This document shows, piece after piece, positions 26,005 through 36,060 of a stretch of DNA of 64,000 nucleotides. Under the pieces are notes generated by a model. The model was not told the DNA's origin and searched no databases. It saw nothing but the letters and a program-made list of their open reading frames with translations. The stretch lies in contig CAVXCI010000001.1 of NCBI GenBank assembly GCA_963760285.1, positions 1,054,001 through 1,118,000 on the forward strand, read 5' to 3'. The position numbers and the translations under genes are program-made. The DNA comes from PALSA-278 sp963760285 (GTDB taxonomy: Bacteria; Acidobacteriota; Terriglobia; Acidiferrales; UBA7541). Position 1 is the first letter of the stretch. Every line of letters starts with the position of its first letter.

Positions 26005-27309
26005 ATGAACAACTGGGATCGCATACTGCAACATTTAGAGCGCCGGGTGAACCCCCATAGTTTTGATACCTGGTTCCGTCCGACGCGATTGGAAGAAAAT
26101 GGGGGCGGGCGGATGGTAATTCGCGTCCCCAGCCGGGTGTTTCGCAAGAGGCTAACGGAGACCTATGGCCCGGTGCTCGAAGCCGTCCTGGCCGAACTGG
26201 GTCTACAGGATACGCGGCTGGAGTACATCTGCTCAGAGCCCGACCCGATTCCGGCTCCCTCGGCCCAGGCGCGGCTGGATTTCGATTCCACGTGCCCGCA
26301 ATTAAACCCGCGGTACACGTTTGACACCTTCATCGTGGGTGGCAGCAACCAGTTTGCACATGCGGCGGCGCAGGCTGTGGCGGAGCAGCCCTCCCGGGCC
26401 TACAACCCGTTGTTTCTCTATGGCGGTGTGGGACTGGGGAAGACGCATCTGATGCAGGCCATCGGGCACTGCCTGAAGAAGCGCAGTCCGCAATTGCGGC
26501 TGACTTACATCAGCGCGGAGAAGTTCACCAACGAGGTGATTGCGTCGCTGCGCTTTGACCGCATGGCCAACTTCCGCGACCGCTTCCGCACCATGGATTG
26601 CCTGCTGGTGGACGATATCCAGTTCATCGCCACGCGCGAGCGGACGCAGGAGGAGTTTTTTCATACCTTCAACGCCCTTTATGACCAGCAGAAGCAGATT
26701 GTGATTTCTTCGGATTGTCCGCCAAAGGAGATTTCCGCGATTGAGGAGCGGCTGCGTTCGCGATTCGAATGGGGATTGATTGCCGACATCCAGCCGCCGG
26801 ACCTGGAAACGAAAATCGCCATCCTGCAGAAGAAAGCCGATAGCGAGCGTTTCCGGCTGACGGACGACGTGGCGGAGTTCATCGCCCGGTCCATCCGGTC
26901 AAACATCCGCGAACTGGAAGGCGCGCTGATCCGTCTGGTGGCGTATTGCTCACTGACCGGGCACGAAGGCGACCTGGCCACGGCGCAGCAAATCCTGAAA
27001 AACATTCTGGACACACAGGAAAAACTGATCTCCATCGAGGAAATCCAGAAACGCGTAGGCGACCATTTCGGGCTGCGGACACAAGATCTGAAAATTCGGA
27101 GTAATTCCAAGGCGATCGCCTTTCCGAGACAGGTGGCTATGTACCTGGTGAAGCAGTTAACGCCAGCTTCGCTGCCGGAAATCGGCCGGCAATTCGGCGG
27201 GAAGCATCACACCACGGTTCTGCATTCCATCAACAAGATTGAAAGTCTGCGGCGGCAGGACAAGGATTTGAACCGCACCATCGGCCGGTTGTTGGATTCC
27301 TTTGTCTAA
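26005..27309 (+). CDS. dnaA: Chromosomal replication initiator DnaA
   Basis: 434 residues. Domain I is about 1-80, a short linker follows, the AAA+ domain has Walker A GGVGLGKTH near 140-148 and DCLLVDDIQF as Walker B, and the C-terminal domain IV has the DnaA-box-binding signature GGKHHTTVLHS. The ATG at 26005 matches the family start (NNWDRILQHLERRV); the longer upstream frame is oriC sequence. It melts oriC and loads the helicase. DnaA boxes occur on both sides, suggesting autoregulation. Confidence 0.98.
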   Translation: MNNWDRILQHLERRVNPHSFDTWFRPTRLEENGGGRMVIRVPSRVFRKRLTETYGPVLEAVLAELGLQDTRLEYICSEPDPIPAPSAQARLDFDSTCPQLNPRYTFDTFIVGGSNQFAHAAAQAVAEQPSRAYNPLFLYGGVGLGKTHLMQAIGHCLKKRSPQLRLTYISAEKFTNEVIASLRFDRMANFRDRFRTMDCLLVDDIQFIATRERTQEEFFHTFNALYDQQKQIVISSDCPPKEISAIEERLRSRFEWGLIADIQPPDLETKIAILQKKADSERFRLTDDVAEFIARSIRSNIRELEGALIRLVAYCSLTGHEGDLATAQQILKNILDTQEKLISIEEIQKRVGDHFGLRTQDLKIRSNSKAIAFPRQVAMYLVKQLTPASLPEIGRQFGGKHHTTVLHSINKIESLRRQDKDLNRTIGRLLDSFV

Positions 27310-27595
27310 AATGTCTGCGCGGTGGACTGCGGAAAGCCGGTGAATAAACTGTGGATGGAATCCAAGAAGTGGCGCTTGCCAGTGTGCCGTCGCGACGGCG
27401 CAGCTAGAATTCACAGGGGCGCGGAGATATTCACAAGACACGTGGTCACTCTACATCAGGACAGCAAGACGTTTACGGCGATTTCCGAAATGTACACAAG
27501 TCCGGCGACGACGACGGACTTCTTTACTGTAAAGAAAGAAAAGAAGTAGAGTAATCGTCTCGGTGGAGAAAATCATGGAGCGAGGATCGGTGGAA

Positions 27596-28707
27596 ATGGA
27601 ATTCAGCGTTAAGAAATTCGATTTACTTGATGAGCTCTCCATGATTCAGGGCGTGGTGGAGCGCAAGACCACGATTCCCATTCTGTCGAATGCCCTCTTG
27701 AGGCCAAGGGCGGGCAGCTGACTATCACCGCGACGGATCTCGATTTGAGCATCCGCACATCCTGTGAAGCGAAGGTCAAGAAGGAAGGCTCCTGCACGAT
27801 TCCCGCGAAGAAACTGTTTGAGCTGGTGCGCCTGTTGCCGGATGGCGAGATTCGATTTAAGCTGCTGGAAAACCACTGGGTGCAAATTATTTGTGACCGC
27901 AAGACATACAAGATGGTGGGCATGGGGCGGGAGAATTTCCCCAATCAGCCGGAGTTTCCGGAATCAGCGGTAAAGATACCAGCGCAGCTTTTTGCCAGCC
28001 TGATTGCCAAGACGGGATTTGCGATATCCGCCGAGGAGTCGCGCTACACGCTGAATGGCGCACTCTTTGTGCTGAAGCCGGAAATGTTGCTGATGGTTGC
28101 CACTGACGGTCACCGGCTGGCGCTGGTAGAGGCCGACCACAAAATCTCCGGCCTGCGCAGCGAGTTAAAAGTTTTGATTCCGCGGAAAGCGATGACAGAA
28201 GTTCTGCGCCTGATTGGCCAATCTGAAGAGGATGTCCACGTAGAATTTGCGGAGGATGATAGCCATATATTTTTCCACATTGGCGAGCGGCGCCTGATTT
28301 CGCGGAAGCTTACGGGACAATTTCCGAATTACGAAGCGGTTCTGCCACGGGAGACCAACAAGAGCGTGGTGCTGGAGCGTGGAGAATTCCAGGATGCACT
28401 GCGGCGCGTTTCGCAGCTGGCGGACCAGCGCTCACACGCGGTGAAGCTGATGCTGGCGAAAGAGGGAATGGAGCTTTCCGCGTCCAGCCCGGAATACGGC
28501 GAAGCCAAGGAAGCCATCGAAAAAGAGTGCAAAGGGGACCCTGTCTCTATTGGATTCAACGCGCAGTACATTTTGGATTTTTTGACCGTCGCCGCGGACG
28601 GACCGATCTCCATCGAGTTGAAAGATGAGCAGTCCGCCGGGCAGATGCGCCCGCTGGCGGACGAATCCTGCCGCTATCGCTACGTCGTGATGCCCATGCG
28701 GATTTGA
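27596..28707 (+). CDS. dnaN: DNA polymerase III sliding clamp beta subunit, one frameshift
   Basis: Processivity clamp. The N-terminal 42 codons (EFSVKKFDLLDELSMIQG to ILSNALL) read from the ATG at 27596, then a stop arises at 27719. The rest resumes in another frame at LTITATDLDLSIRT and runs without fault to residue C-terminus MPMRI. Adding one G near 27700 (TTGGAGGCC for TTGAGGCC) restores a protein of about 370 residues, the normal clamp length. An in-frame ATG at 27575 is an alternative start. Either an error or a recent mutation; an essential gene makes error likelier. The 286-base gap to dnaA holds no gene; recF is absent downstream. Confidence 0.93.
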
Positions 28708-29200
28708 GCCGCGATCAACCGAAGTATTTCCTCGAACTAGTAAAAGAAGACGTCGGAATCTGCCGGAAAACCCACCACAGAAAAGGAATTTATGCTTTTT
28801 CGCAGTTCCGCGTGAACGTCGCCACCCGAATTCCTGGCGAGTACATAAGCAGCGTACAATCAATAATATAGAGCGCTGTTTGCCGGCTGGAAACGGAGTT
28901 GTTGACGGGCCCACTTTCCGGTAGAATTAGAGTTGCGATTCCTCCAGTCTCATACTGCGGGAAGAGCCTTCCGAACCATGTGCCTGCGCAAGGGCGCACG
29001 GAAGGCGGGGACCGCAGAAGGCTCTGAGAAAGAGCCCATTCTTTGCCGCGTCCGCCTGTAGCGGACGGGATGAAGAAGCAAAACCCTTCGAGCTTTCGCC
29101 GCACGCGGCGGGGGCCAATGGGCAGGCCAGTGTCGCGAAGAATCCGCCACCGCCTTCCCGAAGAGTACGTTCAATCGTTCAGGAGAAGCGCCATCCATGG
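28708..29200 (+). other. Gene-free dnaN-gyrB region with promoter-like motif and hairpins
   Basis: No gene seen in 493 bases. On the plus strand TTGTTG-17-TAGAAT near 28899-28927 looks like a promoter. Downstream come a 9-bp inverted repeat AGAGCCTTC/GAAGGCTCT (28965-29024 area) enclosing the hairpin TGCGCAAGGGCGCA, then the perfect hairpins GTCCGCCTGTAGCGGAC (29051-29067) and CGCCGCACGCGGCG (29098-29111). Could be a structured gyrB leader or a small RNA. I saw no SRP-RNA, RNase P or tmRNA signature. Confidence 0.45.
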
Positions 29201-31608
29201 GTGATAAAGAAACCAGCTGCGGCCAAAGGCCACAAGTACGACGCCACTTCGATCAAAGTGCTGGGCGGACTGGAAGCGGTGCGCAAACGCCCGGCGATGT
29301 ACATCGGTTCGACCACCGAATCGGGCCTGCACCATCTGGTTTGGGAAGTGGTGGACAACTCCGTGGACGAAGCCATGGCCGGCTTCTGCGATGAAATCAA
29401 CGTGGAAGTTCATGAAGACAATTCCGTCACGGTGACGGACAACGGCCGCGGCATTCCCACCGGAATGCATGCCACGGAAAAGAAGCCCGCCGCGGAAGTG
29501 GTGATGACCGTGCTGCACGCCGGCGGAAAATTCGACAGCGAAACATACAAAGTATCCGGCGGATTGCACGGCGTGGGCGTTTCCGTGGTGAACGCGCTTT
29601 CCGACTGGCTGCACCTGGAAATCTGGCGCGACGGGCAGGTGTTTGAGCAGGACTACGAGCAGGGCAAGCCCACCTCCAAATTGAAAGTGACCGGCAAGAC
29701 GCGCAAGACGGGAACGAAGATCACATTTCATCCCGATCCCACGATTTTCACCACTACCGCTTTCAGCTACGACACCATGGCGCAGCGGCTCCGGGAACTG
29801 GCGTTTCTGAACAAGGGCCTCAAGATCACGCTCCGCGATGAACGCAGCGACAAGGAAACCGAATTCCGTTTCAGCGGAGGCCTCGGGGAATTTGTCCGCC
29901 ACCTGAACCGCGGCAAGCAGACGCTCCACGATTCGCCGATTTACATTGAGGGAAAGCGCGACACGGTGGAGATGGAAGTGGCGCTGCAGTACAACGACAG
30001 TTACACCGAAAATATTTTCGCCTTCGCCAACACCATCAATACCGTGGACGGCGGCACGCATCTTTCCGGGTTCCGGTCGGCGCTGACTCGCACAATCAAC
30101 AACTACGCCTCCTCCTTCGGAATGTTGAAGGAGCAGAAGGACGAAGTGACCATCACCGGCGATGACGTCCGCGAAGGACTGGTGGCGGTGGTTTCCGTGC
30201 GCCTGCCGCAGCCGCAATTTGAAGGGCAGACGAAAGGCAAGTTGAACAGCGACATCAAGGGCGCGGTGGAGCAGCTGGTGAACGAAGGGCTGGGCGCATA
30301 TTTCGACAAGCATTCCTCGATCGCGCGAAAAATCATCGGCAAATGCATTGACGCGGCGCGCGCGCGCGAAGCGGCGCGTAAGGCTCGCGAACTGACGCGG
30401 CGCAAGTCGGCGCTGGATTCCAGCGGACTGCCGGGAAAACTTTCCGATTGTCAGGAGCGCGATCCGGAACGCTGCGAAATCTTCCTGGTCGAGGGCGAAT
30501 CGGCGGGCGGCTCCGCGAAGATGGGCCGCGACCGCGAAATATCAGGCGATTCTTCCGCTGAAGGGCAAAATTTTGAATGTGGAAAAGGCGCGCTACGACA
30601 AGATGCTGGGGCACGAGGAAATTCGCGCGATCATCACCGCCATTGGGCACGGGCATCGGCAAGGAGGATTTCGACGCCGGAAAGCTGCGCTATCACAAAG
30701 TGATCCTGATGACTGACGCGGACGTGGACGGCAGCCACATCCGCACGCTGCTGCTGACGTTTTTCTTCCGCCACATGAAGGAACTGATTGACCGCGGCCA
30801 CATTTACATCGCGCAGCCGCCGCTGTATCGCGTGAAGCGAGGGCAAGACGGAGCGCTACATCCGCGACGAGCGCGAATTTGCCAGGGAGTTGATGAGCCG
30901 AGCGACCGAGGAGCACGTCGTCAAAGGCAAGGGCGGAAAAGCACTGGAGGGCGGCGCGCTGACCGAAGTTTTTGCTCAACGTGCAGGAGTATGAGCAGGT
31001 GTCCACGCGGCTGCGGCGGCGTCTGCGCGATCCCGGGCTGGTGGAATTGCTGGCGGAGAGCGACATCGAGAAGAAATGCGACTTCGAGGACAAGAAGAAA
31101 TTGCAGGCGCTGGCCAAAGTCCATCGAGAAGGAAAAGCTGAAGATGGAAGCGGAACTGGGCTTCGACGAAGAGCACAGCCTGCACGAGCTGGTGGTTCGC
31201 AACGGCGTCGAGCGGCGCATCAACTGGGCGCTGGCCGGCTCGCCGGAATTACAAGCGTCTGCGCTCGCTGCGGCAGGCAACTCGCCGCGAACGATCAGCC
31301 GCCGTTCACCGTCGCGCACAATGGCGACAAAGTGAGCAAGGAAAACGCGCAGGCAGTGCTGGCTTACGTGCTGGAGGACGCCAAGAAGGAGTTCAGCATC
31401 ACGCGGTTCAAGGGCCTGGGCGAAATGAATCCCGAGCAGCTCTGGGAAACCACGATGAATGCGGAGACGCGCACGCTGCTGAAGGTGAGACTGGAGGACG
31501 CCGTCGCCGCCGAGGACGATTTTCTCCACGCTGATGGGCGAAAACGTCGAGGAGCGCCGCAAGTTCATCGAGGAAAACGCCCTCGAAGTCGTGAATCTGG
31601 ATATTTGA
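29201..31608 (+). CDS. gyrB: DNA gyrase subunit B, with about eight +1 shifts in its 3' half
   Basis: ATPase subunit of gyrase. From GTG 29201 the frame reads cleanly through the GHKL ATPase (VVDNSVDEAMAG, DNGRGIPTG, GGLHGVGVSVVNAL), the transducer and into TOPRIM (LVEGESAGGSAKMGRDR). From about 30536 it breaks repeatedly; removing single bases near 30536, 30646, 30842, 30965, 31117, 31250, 31276 and 31518 yields an unbroken GyrB ending VVNLDI at 31608, including MTDADVDGSH and the KGLGEMNPEQLW box. The start may also be ATG 29197 in another frame. Because gyrase is essential and every event is +1, consensus errors are the first explanation. Confidence 0.93.
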
Positions 31609-31610
31609 GG

Positions 31611-32112
31611 ATGGCGCAAGCCGCAAACAGCGCCGCCGAAGGGCGAACGTCCGGGAATGCCGAGGAGCTACGGCATGCACGGCGGACGAGAAGGGCTGGT
31701 GCCGTGGGGCGACGTAGAAGCGCGGCTGGAGAGTTCGCGCAACTATTGGATCGGGACGAGCGCGGCCGGACGGCAAGCCGCACGCGATGCCGGTGTGGGG
31801 CGTGTGGCTAACGGAGCGGTGGTTTTCGGCACGGACAAAAATTCGCGCAAGGCGCGGAACATTGGCCGAAGCAACCGGAGGTCGTGGCGCATCTGGAAAG
31901 CGGCGACGACGTGGTGATTATTGAAGGGACGGCGCGAATGGTGACGGACAAGTCGGAAATTGACGCGGTTGAATGCGGCCTATCAGAAAAAATACACAAT
32001 GAAGCTGACGGATGCGCCAGGCGAGCTATTCATTTGCGCCATCGAGCCGCGCGTGGTGTTCGCCTGGTACGAGGCCAGTTTTCCGGAGACGGCTACGCGG
32101 TGGAAATTTTGA
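31611..32112 (+). pseudogene. Pyridoxamine 5'-phosphate oxidase-like FMN protein, several shifts
   Basis: Begins with ATG 31611, two bases after gyrB. Pieces in all three frames join into one family member: SYGMHGG-EGLVPW, SSRNYWIGT, PDGKPHAMPVWGVWL, GAVVFGTDKNSRKARN, HLESGDDVVIIEGTA, then AYQKKY and a C-terminus ending TRWKF. This is the split-barrel PNPOx-like/general-stress family that binds FMN or F420. It needs +1 corrections near 31640, 31760, 31861, 31871 and 31973 and a -1 correction near 31810. It may be a real decaying gene or a product of the same sequence errors as gyrB. Confidence 0.7.
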
Positions 32113-32120
32113 GTTTGTAG

Positions 32121-32174
32121 GGCGGCGTTTTAACGCCGCCGTCATCGGGACAGGAGGCCGGGCTTTAGCCCCGG
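32121..32174. repeat. Left REP-like palindromes of the RAYT unit
   Basis: Two hairpins: GGCGGCGTTTTAACGCCGCC (32121-32140, nine-base-pair stem) and CCGGGCTTTAGCCCCGG (about 32158-32174). The GGCT-nn-AGCC heart recurs in the right-hand palindromes, supporting a common REP family. Confidence 0.7.
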
Positions 32175-32189
32175 AAGCAGGAGAGGTGA

Positions 32190-32576
32190 GTGGCATTCAG
32201 AGGCGTGTTCGGAATGAGTTGCAGGAGCCGGAGCTTTTCTGCGTTGCACGCATTTGTGATCATGCCGGACCATGTGCATGCACTGCTGACGCCGGGTGAA
32301 CAGAATACCCTGGAGAAGGCAGTGCAAATGATAAAGGGCGGCTCGTCCTTTCGGATCAGAAAGCAGTTGGGTTATCGCTGGCCAATTTGGCACGGAAGTT
32401 TTCACGACCGATGGATGAGAGATGCGGAAGAATACTTCACGCGAAAGCGTTACATTGAAGCGAATCCGGTATCGGGGCGGTTGGTTCAGCGGCCCGCGGA
32501 ATGGCAGTTTTCATCCGCGACGGGGAGATTTCAAATGGATCCGAGCCGCTTTGATGCTGTGTCCCTCAGTGGCTAA
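32190..32576 (+). CDS. REP-associated tyrosine transposase (probably truncated N-terminus)
   Basis: 128 residues. The HUH-type metal site is HAFVIMPDHVHALL with the His-x-His pair, and the helix with a likely catalytic tyrosine is RYIEANPVSGRLV, followed by the typical family W-x-x-SSA end (AEWQFSSATG). The first 20 residues do not look like the family, which usually has about 30-40 more residues before the HUH motif, so the gene may be truncated or shifted at the 5' end. Single-strand DNA endonuclease activity is family knowledge. Confidence 0.8.
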   Translation: MAFRGVFGMSCRSRSFSALHAFVIMPDHVHALLTPGEQNTLEKAVQMIKGGSSFRIRKQLGYRWPIWHGSFHDRWMRDAEEYFTRKRYIEANPVSGRLVQRPAEWQFSSATGRFQMDPSRFDAVSLSG

Positions 32577-32630
32577 AGCCACTGAAGCCAGCTGTCTTTG
32601 ATACGGCGCGGCTGAAGCCGCGCCCTACAA
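32568..32630. repeat. Right REP-like palindromes of the RAYT unit
   Basis: AGTGGCTAAAGCCACT (32568-32583, seven-base-pair stem) and GGCGCGGCTGAAGCCGCGCC (32605-32624, nine-base-pair stem), the latter followed by CTACAA, which mirrors TTGTAGGG on the left side. Confidence 0.7.
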
Positions 32631-32739
32631 GGACGCTGATGCATTGGAGTGCAAACAACGCATTGGCAGACAACACGCTACGTGCCGGTGTGGGATCGGG
32701 ATCGCCGAAACGGCGTGAAGAAGAGTCTGCTTACAGGGA

Positions 32740-32985
32740 ATGAAATATCAACTGAGCTGGAAAACTTTGCCGGGGTTAAGAGGCCTTTCCTGCTCGGACT
32801 TTCGCGCTGTGCAGACGGACATGCCGGACACGGAGCGCGGAGTGGCGATTGCCTGCGCGACGAGGGAGGAATGCGATGCGCTATTGCAGGAACTGGAATC
32901 GCATTTCGGACCACAACGGTTTTCGAACAACGCCGCGGCGTTTGAAGCGGTGAAGGAATATGCGGTGTCGCGCATGGCGCGTTGA
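32740..32985 (+). CDS. Small hypothetical protein
   Basis: 81 residues between the RAYT unit and gyrA. No family recognised. The second half (ATREECDALLQELESHFGP, then AAFEAVKEYAVSRMAR) predicts two amphipathic helices, which argues for real coding. The ribosome-binding candidate AGGGA is too close to the ATG, so the start may be wrong, or the gene may be a shifted remnant like its neighbours. A competing frame (32649-32945) looks less protein-like. Confidence 0.4.
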   Translation: MKYQLSWKTLPGLRGLSCSDFRAVQTDMPDTERGVAIACATREECDALLQELESHFGPQRFSNNAAAFEAVKEYAVSRMAR

Positions 32986-33016
32986 TGGATAGCAGCGAAA
33001 CGAAACGGAGAGCCAA

Positions 33017-35561
33017 ATGGCGGATGAAACCACACAAGCGATAACGACGCCGGTAGACATCGAAGCCGAGATGAAGAAGTCGTATCTCGACTACGCCATG
33101 AGCGTGATCATCGGGCGGGCGCTGCCGGACGTGCGCGACGGATTGAAGCCGGTGCACCGGCGAATTCTCTTCGGCATGTACGAGCTGGGGCTGACGTCCA
33201 CCAGGCCTTACCGCAAATGCGCCAAGATCGTTGGCGAAGTGCTGGGCAAGTTCCATCCGCACGGCGATTCGCCGGTGTACGACGCCCTGGTGCGGCTGGC
33301 GCAGGAATTCAACATGCGCTATCCGCTGATTGACGGCCAGGGCAACTTCGGTTCGGTGGACGGAGATCCACCGGCGGCGATGCGTTACACGGAATCGCGC
33401 CTTTCGAAAATCGCCGAGGAAATGCTGGAGGACATCGAGAAGGAGACGGTGGATCTTGTCCCCAACTTCGATGAGAGCACGCAGGAGCCGACGGTTCTCC
33501 CCACGAAAATTCCCAATCTGCTGGTGAATGGGTCCAGCGGCATCGCCGTGGGCATGGCTACGAACATCCCTCCGCACAACCTGCGGGAGATCATGGAAGC
33601 AGCCATCCTGCTGATTGAAGAGCCGGAAACGAAGCTGGAAAAAGTGATGAAGCTGGTTCCCGGACCGGATTTTCCCACGGGCGGATTCATCAGCGGGCGC
33701 GAAGGTATCAAGCAGGCGTATCAGACCGGGCGCGGGTCGTTCCAGGTGCGCGCCAAGGCGGCCATTGAGAAGGCCGGCAAAGACCGCGAAAACATCGTGG
33801 TGACCGAACTGCCCTACCAGGTGAACAAGGCGCGGCTGATCGAGCACATCGCGCAGCTTATTCAGAACAAGAAAATCGAAGGCATCTCCGACATTCGCGA
33901 CGAATCGGACCGCGAAGGGATGCGCATCGTCATCGAAGTGAAGCGCGACGAAGAGTCCAAGCTCATCCTGAACCAGCTTTTCAAGCACACGCAGATGCAG
34001 GATTCGTTCGGGATGATCCTGCTGGCGATCGTGGCCGGGCAGCCGCGGGAGATGGGCCTGCTGCAGCTGCTGCGCCGGTTTATCGAGCATCGCGTGGACG
34101 TGGTGCGCCGCCGCACGCAGTTCGAGCTGCGCAAGGCGGAGGAACGCGAACACATCCTGCTGGGATTCAAGAAGGCGCTGGATGTGCTGGACGAATTGAT
34201 CAAGCTCATCCGGCGCAGCACGTCGCCCAAGGAAGCCAAGGAAGGCTTGATGGAGCGGCTGGAAGTTCAGCGACCGCCAGGCGCAAGCCATCCTCGATTT
34301 GCAGTTGCACCGGCTGACGCAACTGGAACGCGAAAAGATTCTTGAAGAATTGAAGGAATTGCAGAAGCGCATCGCGGAGTTGAAGGAAATTCTGGCAAGC
34401 GACAAAAAGCTGCGGCAGGTGATCGTGCGCGGAGCTGCGGGAAATTGTCGAAAAATATGGCGACGATCGGCGGACGCAGATTGTGGACCACATGGAGGAA
34501 ATCCGTCTGGAGGACCTAATTAAGGACGAGGAGATGGTCATCACCGTGAGCCACGCGGGATATACGAAGCGCACGCCGGTGGACGTATACCGGCACCAGT
34601 CGCGCGGCGGCAAGGGGCGCATCGGCGCCAAAACGCGCGAAGAGGATTTTGTGGAGCAGTTCTTCATCGCCTCCACGCACAGCTATATGCTGCTGTTTAC
34701 CTCCAAGGGGCGGGTTTACTGGCTGAAGGTGTACGAGATTCCCGAAGCCGCTGCGGCCACGCGCGGCAAGGCGCTGACAAGCCTGGTCCATTTCCAGTCG
34801 GGCGAAACGCTGACCGCCGTGGTGGCGGCGCACAATCTGGAAGAGGAAGGCCGCTACGTCTTTCTGGCCACGCGCAATGGCACGGTGAAGAAAACGGCGT
34901 TGGCGGATTTTTCCAATCCGCGCTCCACGGGAATCATCGCCGTGAATCTGGACGATAAGGATGAGTTGATCGGCGCCCGGCTCACTGATGGCAAGCAGAT
35001 GATTTTCCTGGCCAGCCGCAACGGACAGGCGGTGCTTTTCCGCGAGACGGAAGTGCGCGCCATGGGGCGGCAGTGCCGGCGGTGTCCGGGGGATGGACCT
35101 GCCCGATGACGATCATCTGGTAAGCATGGACGTGGTGAAGCCGGATTTTGAAATCATTCGCAAGGAATTCAAGAAAGACACCGAAGACCTGGAGCAGCTG
35201 GAGAGCGACCAGATCCGTGAGTCGCTCACGTCGTTAATCCTGACGGTTTCCGAGAAGGGATACGGCAAGCGCACGCCGCTGGCGGAATATCGCGTCACGT
35301 CGCGCGGCGGCAAAGGCGTGATCAACCTGAAGAGCACCGACCGCAACGGTCCTGTGGTGGCTGCACTGCAGGTGAGCGAAGATTCGGACGTGATGATCAT
35401 CACCGGTCAGGGGAAGATTATTCGCGTGCGCTCCAAGGAAATTCGCGAAGCGGGACGAGGGACACAGGGCGTCCGGCTGCTGCGGCTCGATGAGGGCGAC
35501 CGCATCGCGGCGGCCGCCGGTCATTCTGGAAGAAGGCGAAGAAGAAAACGCGGAAAAGTAG
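33017..35561 (+). CDS. gyrA: DNA gyrase subunit A, with four +1 shifts
   Basis: DNA-cleaving subunit of gyrase. The first 1250 bases are clean and encode the breakage-reunion domain: DYAMSVIIGRALPDVRDGLKPVHRRILF, split here as DYAMSVIIGRALP and DGLKPVHRR, and the catalytic tyrosine in AAMRYTESRL. A gyrase-box-like QSRGGKG lies in the C-terminal propeller, favouring GyrA over ParC. Single-base removal near 34263, 34430, 35074 and 35516 gives an unbroken protein to the TAG at 35561. An N-terminal acidic, Thr-rich start (ADETTQAITTPVD) fits. Shifts are treated as likely errors. Confidence 0.94.
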
Positions 35562-35581
35562 AGCACACGCGCCAGTCACCC

Positions 35582-36031
35582 ATGAGCGATACGGGACTGC
35601 AGCAAATCGGCGTGGTGCTGGCGCGGATTGGCCGCGCGAGCAGAAGGCGAAACGGATCGCGGAGTTGATTCGTGCCAGCCGCAGCTTTCACTGGGTCGGG
35701 TATCTACGAAATTTATGGGGACCAAATTGCCGGGCATCGGCTGGACGGGAACGCAGGCCCCGGCATTTCCTAGCTTCCCGGCGACGCAGGGGCTTTGCGG
35801 AGCGGCGGTGGCATCGCGCGCGCCGGTGGTTGGTGGCGACGTGCGCAACGATCCGCGTTACCTGACCACGTTTGGCGCCACGTTGCTCGGAGGCCATCGT
35901 GCCGGTGATGCGTGACGGGCGAAGTTCTCGGCTTGATTGACGTGGAGAGCGACCGGCTAAGCGCTTTTATTCCGCCGGACATTGATTTCCTCGAGCAGTG
36001 CGCCACGCTCATCCCTCCTCTCTTCAGTTAG
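35582..36031 (+). pseudogene. GAF-domain protein, several shifts
   Basis: A single GAF domain of about 149 residues is recovered when frames are joined: SDTGLQQIGVVLARIG, AELIRASRSFHWVGIYEI, IAGIGWTGTQAPAFPSF, GLCGAAVASRAPVVVGDV, then SEAIVPVM, GEVLGLIDVESD and a stop at 36031. It needs about four single-base removals (near 35697, 35735, 35887, 35919) and one addition (near 35634). It resembles small GAF proteins related to free-methionine sulfoxide reductase but I could not place the catalytic cysteines. Likely the same error zone as gyrA, 20 bases upstream. Confidence 0.65.
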
Positions 36032-36060
36032 CTGAATTCCCTGGAGCTTCTCGCAAACTC

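Larger units (their letters stand above)
32116..32630 (+). mobile_element. RAYT/REP unit (REP-associated IS200-like element)
   Basis: About 515 bases bounded by inverted TTGTAGGGCG (32116-32125 region) and CGCCCTACAA (to 32630), with palindromic REP-like hairpins on both sides of a Y1-transposase-like gene. REP-associated tyrosine transposases act on such palindromes and are domesticated, single-copy relatives of IS200 enzymes. It sits between the PNPOx-like gene and gyrA, so it separates gyrB from gyrA. No target duplication was identified, as expected for this family. Confidence 0.7.

Noticed and set aside
28790..29104. Minus-strand ORF in the dnaN-gyrB gap
   Set aside because: No family, poor start; the region looks structured rather than coding.
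28708..29200. SRP RNA, RNase P RNA or tmRNA in the gyrB upstream gap
   Set aside because: None of the conserved cores (GGAAGGAAGCA, GAGGAAAGTCC, tmRNA ends) is present.
29171..30313. Minus-strand ORF of 380 codons over gyrB
   Set aside because: Antisense of gyrB, His-rich as expected from reverse GC-rich codons.
30536..31608. Programmed frameshifting in gyrB
   Set aside because: Eight separate +1 sites without common slippery sequence or stimulators; consensus error is a far simpler account.
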